From contig JAJQJQ010000005.1 of assembly GCA_028622995.1 (NCBI GenBank), positions 6,510,001 to 6,574,000 on the forward strand: a stretch of 64,000 nucleotides of DNA, written 5' to 3'. How positions within the stretch are numbered: the first letter of the stretch is position 1; each line of letters begins with the position of its first letter. The notes below the pieces were generated by a model, which saw only the letters and a program-made list of their open reading frames with translations, was not told the DNA's origin and made no database searches. Source of the stretch: Panagrolaimus kolymaensis. Taxonomy: Eukaryota > Nematoda > Chromadorea > Rhabditida > Panagrolaimidae. This document shows positions 56,807 through 64,000 of this stretch, piece after piece. The translations under genes and the position numbers were made by a program.

Positions 56807-57987
56807 TTATGAAGTTTCTTCCATTTTGATAAGTTCTTTGACACCATCATACATTTGACGAACAGCTTGATATTCACTGAGACCAAGACGTTGTTTGTTT
56901 GAGATATCCATAACGCCACCTTCGCTATCAGAGTGTTCACCATGGATTCCACGAACTTGAAGCTTGAGTTTGTCACAGATTTCCTTGAAGTCCTTGCGAG
57001 CAGAAACCTTTGGAAGTTTAACATGGACAGAAGCACGAACAGTTGAACCAAGATTGGTAGGACAGAAAGTAAGGAAACCAAGATGAGGATCACGAGAGAA
57101 TGGAACCATGTTTTCAATAGTCTAAAAAAAGCAATATTAAAAAAAGAACATATTCATAAAAATAAACGTACTTTGACACCACGGATGAGACGATCAAGAA
57201 CCTTTCCAACATCGCTACCTTGTTGCATGCTGATGATACGAAGATGATCTTCTTCATTGACCCAAACAAGGAAGTTCTTTTCGTTGTTGTGGAAGATGCC
57301 ACGGCCTTTGGGCCAGAAGTTGCAAGCATTGGCATGTTGAAGATGACGATCGCCTTCTTTGAAGAGGAAATGATCAGCGATGAGCTTGTTTTGAACTTCC
57401 TTTGTCATTCCAGCGAGAGGATAATAAGTTCCTTTGATTTCATTGTCCTTGACACTTTCGAGAGCTCCTTTGACTTTTGCTTCCATAGCTAAGTAATCAG
57501 CTTCTTTGAGAACAGGATTGAATGGAAAACCATCAAGAGAACGACCACAACGAATTCGAGTTGAAACGACATATTTTCCTTGAGGATCAAGAGGTGGAAG
57601 ATCTATGGTGCGGCCTTCACCAAGGTCAACAGGAGGTTGAGTGTCCTTTGGTCCGTAGTTGTGGTAATCCTAAAAAACGGATATATTAATAAGATTAATA
57701 AAAAGTAAACAACTTACTTGAATGATTTTGTCGAAGAGTTCAGCAAAGACAGAATAGCTTTCGGCATCAGGAGCATAAACACCAATGGAAGCATCCAAGT
57801 TGAAGACACCCGAGCGAATGCAATCATACAAAGTGGCGCCAAGCTTTGTTTTGCGGTTCTTTAGCTTTTCGACGACTTCTTTGGTCAAATGCTTCTTGAG
57901 CAATGAATGACATTTAGCTCCTTCTGGACCATTGAGTTTAGCATATGCTTCATCTATTTGTTTGATAACAGCGGGATCAACAGCCAT
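56807..57987 (-). CDS. Arginine kinase 1 (cytosolic form)
   Basis: ATP:guanido phosphotransferase that stores ATP energy as phosphoarginine. Three exons, 57987-57718, 57669-57172 and 57121-56807, all phase 0, 360 aa, the usual invertebrate length. Start [10 protein letters not shown]; the frame is open upstream, but a TTTTTAG acceptor-like site at about 58050 and a TATA box at 58083-58090 suggest that part is leader. N-terminal guanidino-specificity region [12 protein letters not shown]; nucleotide-binding [10 protein letters not shown]; active-site [14 protein letters not shown] with the reactive Cys; [10 protein letters not shown] loop. No targeting sequence, hence cytosolic. Tandem paralog of the gene at 59067-60440, with identical intron positions for the shared part. 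Confidence 0.95.
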
Positions 57988-58082
57988 GATTGGATTTGAA
58001 ATATTCAGGAAACACGAGTGATACAGCGAGATTCCAAACCAAGAATGAACTAAAAAGTTTAGAAAAATTAATGACATGGATG

Positions 58083-58090
58083 TATTTATA
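58083..58090 (-). promoter_or_regulatory. TATA box of arginine kinase 1
   Basis: Minus-strand GCGTATAAATA, 96-103 nt before the ATG. The same GCGTATAAATA string stands upstream of arginine kinase 2 (60534-60541), so the core promoter was probably duplicated with the gene. Confidence 0.5.
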
Positions 58091-59066
58091 CGCGAAACGA
58101 AGACGAAAACAAATGAAACAAAATTTGAATATTTTTCACGTGGACTTATTTTACATGCTAATGTTTAGTTGTCTATGTAAAGAAGAAGGAGAAATAAGGC
58201 AATGTAAAAAAGAGTCGTCGAAATGAGAAAAGAATAACTTTGAATTGAAAAACAATTTTTTTTACTTTAACCTTCCTTTTTAGGCTATGTATGTAACATG
58301 AAGTTGCGCGAGTCCTTTTCTTCTTGAAACGGAAACAATAAGCGGGAATTTCGAAAAAATGAAAAGCTTGATAATGAGTTTTTTTTTCCAAAAATATTAT
58401 TTTTGGGCAAAGTTTATTCATGGAAGGCAGCTGCATTCATAAAGAAAAGTAAAAGCTTATTTTATTTTTTTATCGCGTTTCTAAAACTAGTTATGAGAAT
58501 GATTACATGATTTAGTTTTTCTAAAATTTATTATTTAAATCTTGGGTGGAAGAAATGAAATAAAGGCCGTTTCATTTCGAAGTAATGTTTTCTCAAAGCT
58601 TAAAATAATGCGTAAATTTCTAAATTTTTTTTTACTATTTGTTCATTTTCCATTTAACGTGCAATGATGATGGCTAATAATAAAAAGAAGTTTGTCACCA
58701 TTATAAGTGTTAGTCTTGCTCCTTTTTTTGACTTTGATTTTAAAATTTACTTTATAAATGTTTAAAATTCACTAAAACGATTATTCAGGTTGATGATATC
58801 TTTAAAGAAAACCAATGTTTTCTTACATTTTTACAAAAAATCATGCATATCACTATTTCTTTTTACTGTTTTTGCCGATTTTTTAGTTATATTTATTATT
58901 CGAATGTTCAAACTTCACATAAGAAATGAGCTGTTTATCTCGCTGCGCTAATAAGTTATCCATCAAAACACATTAAAATTATAACACTTGTTTATTTCAA
59001 AAAAATCTATGCATTATTTATAGCCAGTACAGACAAAATAGTTAGCTTTATACGAAACAACCAAGA
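58091..59066. other. Intergenic between the arginine kinases
   Basis: AT-rich; no coding segment or repeat seen. Presumably contains arginine kinase 1 regulatory sequence. Confidence 0.45.
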
Positions 59067-60440
59067 TTACTTGGAAGATTCTTCCATTTCGATGAGCTTC
59101 TTGATACCATCATACATTTGGCGGACAGCAGCATATTCACTTAGACCAAGACGTTGTTTGTTTGAGATATCCATTACGCCACCTTCGGTATCAGAGTGTT
59201 CACCATGGATTCCACGAACTTGGAGATTGAGTTTATCACAGATTTCTTTGAAGTCCTTGCGAGCAGAAACTTTAGGAAGACGAATGTGAACAGATGCACG
59301 AACAGTTGAGCCAAGATTTGTAGGACAGAAAGTCAAGAAACCAAGATGAGGATCACGAGAGAATGGAACCATGTTTTCAATAGTCTGAAAAAGCAAAATA
59401 TTATATTAATTATTTATATCAAAGCCCTTACCTTGACACCACGGATGAGACGATCAAGAACCTTTCCAACATCGCTACCTTGTTGCATGCTGATGATACG
59501 AAGATGATCTTCTTCATTGACCCAAACAAGGAAGTTCTTTTCGTTGTTGTGGAAGATGCCACGGCCTTTGGGCCAGAAGTTGCAAGCATTGGCATGTTGA
59601 AGATGACGATCGCCTTCTTTGAAGAGGAAATGATCATCGATGAGTTGCTTCTGTGTTTCTTTGGTCATTCCAGTAAGTGGGTAATATGTTCCCTTGATTT
59701 CTTTATCATTGACACTTTCAAGAGCCGTTTTGACCTTTGCTTCCATAACTTCATAGTCAGCTGCTTGAAGGAGAGGGTTGAATGGAAAACCAGCAAGAGA
59801 ACGACCACAACGAATTCGAGTTGAAACAACATATTTTCCTTGAGGATCAAGAGGTGGAAGATCTTTTGTTCTGCCTTCACCGAGATCAACAGGAGGTTGC
59901 TTGTCTTTTGATCCATAATGGTGATAATCCTAAAATCATAAATTTGTATTTTTTTAATACCTTAATAAAAAAACTTACTTCAATGATTTTGTCGAAGAGT
60001 TCAGCAAATACAGAATAGCTTTCAGCATCAGGAGCATAAACACCAATGGAAGCATCCAAGTTGAAGACACCAGAGCGAATGCAATCATACAAGGTGGCGC
60101 CAAGCTTTGTTTTGCGGTTCTTTAGCTTTTCGACGACGTCTTTGGTCAAATGCTTTTTGAGCAATGAATGACATTTAGCTCCTTCTGGACCATTGAGTTT
60201 AGCATATGCTTCATTGATTTGCTTGAGAACAGCAGGATCAACATCAGATACCTTTTCAGCGCTTTTCTTCTTTTCAGATTTCATTTCAGCTTGCTAAAAA
60301 CAATATAGGGTTTAATGGAACTAACAGTTAAAAAAACTTACAGGAAAGAATGCATAAGTCGCAGCACCAGTGCCAAATGCAGCAAGAGCAAATTTCTTCC
60401 ATACCGGTGAACGCAAAAAACCAGTTGATGCAGATGCCAT
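59067..60440 (-). CDS. Arginine kinase 2 with hydrophobic presequence
   Basis: Four exons, 60440-60342, 60293-59979, 59929-59432 and 59384-59067, all phase 0, 409 aa. Exon 1 is extra relative to arginine kinase 1 and encodes [17 protein letters not shown] plus a hydrophobic stretch ending in TYAFFP; exon 2 adds a Lys-rich linker ([10 protein letters not shown]) before the conserved start [19 protein letters not shown]. The first residues, with Arg/Lys and no acidic residue, followed by a hydrophobic helix, look like a mitochondrial presequence or a membrane signal anchor. The kinase part has all motifs ([36 protein letters not shown]). A 204-bp tract is identical to arginine kinase 1. Confidence 0.93.
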
Positions 60441-60533
60441 TGTTGAATTTGAAGGAAGCAGAAGCACGACCAACACACCAAATGTTCAAATCAAAAATGA
60501 ATAAACAAATCTTCTAAAATTATGAGACGCCTC

Positions 60534-60541
60534 TATTTATA
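60534..60541 (-). promoter_or_regulatory. TATA box of arginine kinase 2
   Basis: Minus-strand GCGTATAAATA, about 95-100 nt before the ATG at 60440, matching that of arginine kinase 1. Confidence 0.5.
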
Positions 60542-61175
60542 CGCAAAATTGAAGTGGAGGAAAATAAAATGGAAATTTGAATATTTTTAAAATTATGTTG
60601 AATTTGCTTTAAAATGATTATCGTTTATTGTTGTTGGGCGATTTTTTAGCTTTGAAAATACTGCTACAATAAACATAGCCAATGATTGAATGTTTCTACG
60701 AAAAAAATATGACACAAAATAATGGATTTCTTAAATCTTCATGCTTTTCTTTCCCTTCCGTTTTTTCTTGTCCAGTTGTAGTTTACTTTAGTTAAAAACT
60801 CTTCATACTTTTTATTTATGATTAAATTCTTTATTGTTTATTTATAAACAACGAATTGAAGCTATAAAATTCAAAGATTATCTTTTCATTATAAACATAT
60901 AACTTTTACTTTCGAAGTTGTGGTTTATTTCAAAATTCACCTGTTTCATGTCCAACGTTGCTTTAATTGAACCCAATCAAAATTGTTTTTTCGATTAAAT
61001 CAATTAAAAAACCCTATAGTTTTGATTGTGTGTCTTTCATATTTAATTACGCAATGATATGACTTTGACATGAGACCTTAAGGCAATCAAATAATTCCAA
61101 AAAAAAACTTCTAAACATTGATTGTGTTTTACTTTCATTTTTTTGTTTTGTTAACTTTTTGTTATTGACTTATTT
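60542..61175. other. Divergent intergenic region
   Basis: Separates arginine kinase 2 (minus) from the Gly-rich secreted protein gene (plus). AT-rich with no other feature seen. Confidence 0.45.
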
Positions 61176-62225
61176 ATGAATCAAATATTTTTACTATCAT
61201 GGACGTTTGTGCTTTTAGGTAAGCTTTATAAGTGAGGAGAGAGTAACATGGAATAATATGTTTTTTAGTTGGAATTTTTTGTGATCCTAAATTTCCAAGT
61301 GATCCATTTAAAGGTATTGAAAATAAGAATTCAGAAAAGCCAAAAGACGATGATGATTTTGGTGATTTACCCTTTGAAGACATTGCCACGAGGTTTGATT
61401 TTTAACTTCAAATCATCACTTATTTCGGAAATACATAATTATATATTTTTATTTTTTATTTCAAACTTTGGCTTTTGCCATAAAAATTTACAACAAACTA
61501 GTTTTAATGTTTTTAAGGGCTCCAATGACCGTTCAAGAACGTGAAAAAGAAATTTATCGTAAAGGTATGGAAGAACTCAATAAGCCCATTGAACAACCGG
61601 TTCATCATCGAAGACGAATTCATCGCCCAGGAGCTGGTGGATATTATCGACCAGCAATTGGTGGTGCTATTTATAATATTTATCCAATTATGTATCCAAA
61701 AGGGGCAGATTATTGTCCACAAATGCGAGGAATATTTCGTTTCACGTGCCAACCATCAAAACCATTGAGACTTGATTTAGTTGAATTTTGTAAAGAATAT
61801 TCTTCATTTTGTGGTGTAACCAATACTCATAGGTTACCTGGCCCGGGTATTGGTCCTCCACCTGATCCTCGCAAGATGGGCAACGTTGGAGTTGGTGTGG
61901 GTTTTGGATTTTCAATTGGATCTGTTCCAGGCTTAGAAGTCAATGCTGGATTGTGAGTTGCTAAAATTCTTTTGAACTATAAAAATTTCCTCTAACTTTC
62001 AGTGGTGTTAATGTTGGTCCATTACCCATAGGGGAGTCTATTGGTGTCGATGTTAATTCGAATATTGGTTTGTTAGGAGCTTCCCCGCCACTCAAATATC
62101 GTCGAGGCATGGATAAACCCACAGATGCAAGAAGTGGACTTGTTGGAATTTCTGGCGGCGTTGGTGTAGATACACCTGGTTCAGGACCTATTGGAGTTGG
62201 AACTGGAGTTGGCGTTGGAAAATAA
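61176..62225 (+). CDS. Secreted Gly/Pro-rich protein with a cysteine motif
   Basis: Four exons: 61176-61218, 61269-61392, 61518-61952, 62003-62225; 274 aa in frame. Signal peptide about 1-19 (MNQIFLLSWTFVLLVGIFC). An acidic stretch is followed by basic HHRRRIHRPGAGG, then a four-cysteine block: YCPQMRGIFRFTC and LVEFCKEYSSFC. The C-terminal 110 residues are repeats of Gly-Val/Ile-Gly (VGVGFGFSIGSVPG, ISGGVGVDTPGSG, GVGTGVGVGK), suggesting an extensible matrix or cuticle-associated protein. Family not recognised by name. The start ATG at 61176 is required by the signal peptide; the ATG at 61199 is out of frame. Confidence 0.8.
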
Positions 62226-62418
62226 AAAAACCTTCATTATATGTATTTTATTAGTGTTGTAAAGATTTGTGTAGTATAATAAAGGGAATTACTATATTGA
62301 TTTTATATTGGCTTAACTTAGTTTTTTTAGCAAGTTTATTCCGATAAAAATATTTGAGAATTGTCTTTGATGGCAACTTGCTTTTTTTTTTAAATACATA
62401 AACTAAAATTTCTAAACA

Positions 62419-63265
62419 ATGATTAAATTACAAAATAAGGCATTGATATTAAAAAGCTTCATCAATGCTACCCAAGAAAACCTTACAAAGACATTTGTTG
62501 ATGGAACATACAAAGCAAATATAAAACCAAAAAAAGATGACTTTCAAAGTAATCTTAATTTTATTTATTGCTTGTTTGCTTTTGTTTTTTTCCTTTCTCT
62601 TGCTTCTTTGTTTAGTTGCTTTTAAAATATTAAGATTCATTCAGCCAAGTATCTTGAAAGAATGTCAAAAACAGCTGCTGAACGTCATGCAATTTTACCT
62701 ATTGCGAAGAAACTTCATGAAAGTATCACCGAATGGGGATGGATAAATGAGAATCAAATGGATCAAGATAAAGTTATGAAAAGAAAATTTAAACATGTTA
62801 AATTGTTGCTAAGTTTAACAGGAATTTATTATACTAGTGAACCTGAAACAATTGGAGAAAAAGCTTTTAAATTTTTAAAAGAAGCTATCGCTATTTTGGC
62901 AGGTAAGAAAATGATAGAGAGTTAGATAAGCATGCATCGAATGAAAATTAAAAACTTTCCTTCGTAAAAGCTGCCCGAACTTTTTTGATTTCATTTCAAT
63001 AATTTTGATGTTTTCTCTTTTTTGCAGTTGGATACATCGCCATTATAAAATTTTATCATCTTCTCATCGCTGAAAAATATGATGCAAAAACCCTTCCAGA
63101 AATTGTTATTACAAATTGGTGTTGGCAATCATTATTTTCTCTTGTTAGTTTTTTCAGCTTTCAATTCCACAGCGTAATCAGGGCGGATTTGAAACGGCCA
63201 AGCAGACGATCCCTTTTGCATGTTGCCAAAATGTCAAACAAAGGCAAAAGCAATGATTTTTTTTA
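62419..63265 (+). CDS. Small helical protein gene, structure unresolved
   Basis: The secure part is ATG 62662 to 62902 (MSKTAAERHAILPIAKK and on), then exon 63028 onward (VGYIAIIKFYHLLIAEKYD); the GTAAGA donor at 62903 and TTTTTTGCAG acceptor at 63027 join in frame. After 63143 it either reads through to TAG 63265 or splices at GTTAGT to TTTTTTTTAG at 63265. Upstream, ATG 62419 starts another plausible stretch (SFINATQENLTKTFVDG) ending at a GTAATC donor at 62550, but its splice to TTTGTTTAG gives a different frame from the MSKT exon. So there may be two overlapping genes or an exon I cannot place. No domain recognised. Confidence 0.4.
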
Positions 63266-64000
63266 GAAAGCAAAGCTACAGGTTTTATATCGGTGATAGA
63301 ATTACTAAATTAAAGGTGCAAACATTTTTTCTCACGTTTTAATAAGATTGACAAAGGACTAAAGAGTATTAAGGAGATATGTTTAAGTAAAACAATCACT
63401 TTTTTAAGGCATCTGGAGGTGAAGTTTTGATGCATCGAAAGTTGCAAAAAGTTACGCTGGAGCCATTTTTTTATTTTCCAATCAAATTGAAACTGGCCTG
63501 CATGGAAAGATAGATGTTTATCTAACTTGAAAAACGTCTGGAATAGAATTTTTTAAAACCATATTCATGTTTTTTTACTCCTAGTCGAAATGAATGAGAT
63601 GACATAAAAACGCGTTTTTTAGCCAAGATTGAAAAAAGTTAGGCTGGAGCCATTTTTTTCTTTGTTGATAGAATTAAAAACTGCTTGTACGAAGATGTAG
63701 CTAATGCCTTAACTTGAAGAACGTCTGGAATCAATTTTTTTTAAAGGGATTCTGGATTTTTTAATTAGTCGTTAACTTTAAAAAACTACAAAAAAATCCA
63801 AAAAATGCATGATTTCTTTCGATTTCCCCTTTCTCTTTGCTTTCCTTTGGTCTCTTAACGCGATTGAGCTTGTCGGTTTCTACTCCGCCTTTGATTGAAA
63901 ATGATTGCGCTGTGATTCAATAATAACTTTAAATCCTTTATTTTTCATAGATTTTTCTCATTTATTGGCAACGCCTTGGTTATATTACTGAACTATTTAA
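63266..64000. other. Window end with a diverged direct repeat
   Basis: No gene seen. It includes two related copies of a roughly 115-bp sequence, listed separately. Confidence 0.4.
63444..63745. repeat. Two imperfect direct copies of a ~115-bp sequence
   Basis: Copy 1 at about 63444-63556 and copy 2 at about 63631-63745. Shared blocks: AAAAAGTTA(C/G)GCTGGAGCCA followed by a T-run, an AATTxAAAACTG-like middle, and AACTTGA(A/G)xAACGTCTGGAAT before a second T-run. Non-coding on both strands. May be part of a dispersed element cut by the window end. Confidence 0.6.

Noticed and set aside
57220..57492. Long plus-strand open frame inside arginine kinase 1 (also present in arginine kinase 2)
   Set aside because: It mirrors conserved kinase codons on the other strand; the kinase frame explains the sequence fully.

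Overview
The window is nuclear DNA from a nematode. It encodes an flp-16 FMRFamide-like neuropeptide precursor (AQTFVRF-amides), a Fer-type SH2 tyrosine kinase, a tau-tubulin-kinase-like CK1 kinase, a divergent PP1 phosphatase, a classical tyrosine phosphatase, a nematode-type Sulfotransfer_2 protein, PAN-domain and Gly-rich secreted proteins, and two arginine kinases. Introns are mostly 40-60 nt with GTAAGT-like donors and TTTTAG/TTTCAG acceptors, and the sequence is very AT-rich. I cannot name the species; a rhabditid-type nematode (possibly clade IV) is an inference. All multi-exon models below were assembled by hand from reading frames and splice signals; each main model keeps frame through every junction.

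Layout. 0.5-1.9 kb (-): RNF113/Cwc24 splicing factor, with a decayed copy of its zinc-finger exon at 2.2 kb. 2.8-7.2 kb: three small single-exon genes around a PP1-like phosphatase. 7.7-16.7 kb: SH2 tyrosine kinase, SPEC3/Stum membrane protein, TTBK-like kinase and an ADAM-like gene that lacks the zinc-binding catalytic motif and carries a 1.2 kb TIR element with a 9-bp target duplication in the intron where the catalytic exon would be expected. 18.7-21.2 kb (-): an unrecognised protein and a carbohydrate sulfotransferase. 21.5 kb (+): a small one-pass membrane protein. 22.0-27.6 kb (-): a basic/acidic disordered nuclear-type protein and two related, unusual bZIP genes. 27.6-40.4 kb: a ~12.8 kb AT-rich region with no secure gene. 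40.4-44.9 kb (+): flp-16 and a PTP with a long Pro/Gln-rich tail. 45.4-49.4 kb (-): the acetyl-CoA transporter SLC33A1 with an opposite-strand small secreted-protein gene nested in one intron. 49.7-50.2 kb (-): an unknown basic protein. 53.6-56.1 kb (-): a secreted three-PAN protein. 56.8-60.4 kb (-): tandem arginine kinases, the second with a hydrophobic presequence, sharing a 204-bp identical tract. 61.2-62.2 kb (+): a secreted Gly-rich protein. 62.4-63.3 kb (+): an unresolved small gene.

How genes may work together (inference). PP1-like phosphatases, Fer/SPE-8-type kinases, TTBK-like CK1 kinases and many PTPs are families greatly expanded and mainly sperm-expressed in Caenorhabditis, so the 4-17 kb block may be a male-germline signalling neighbourhood. 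The two arginine kinases look like a phosphagen pair for different compartments. The two bZIP genes have TATA boxes and upstream ACGT/CRE-type sites, compatible with auto- or cross-regulation.
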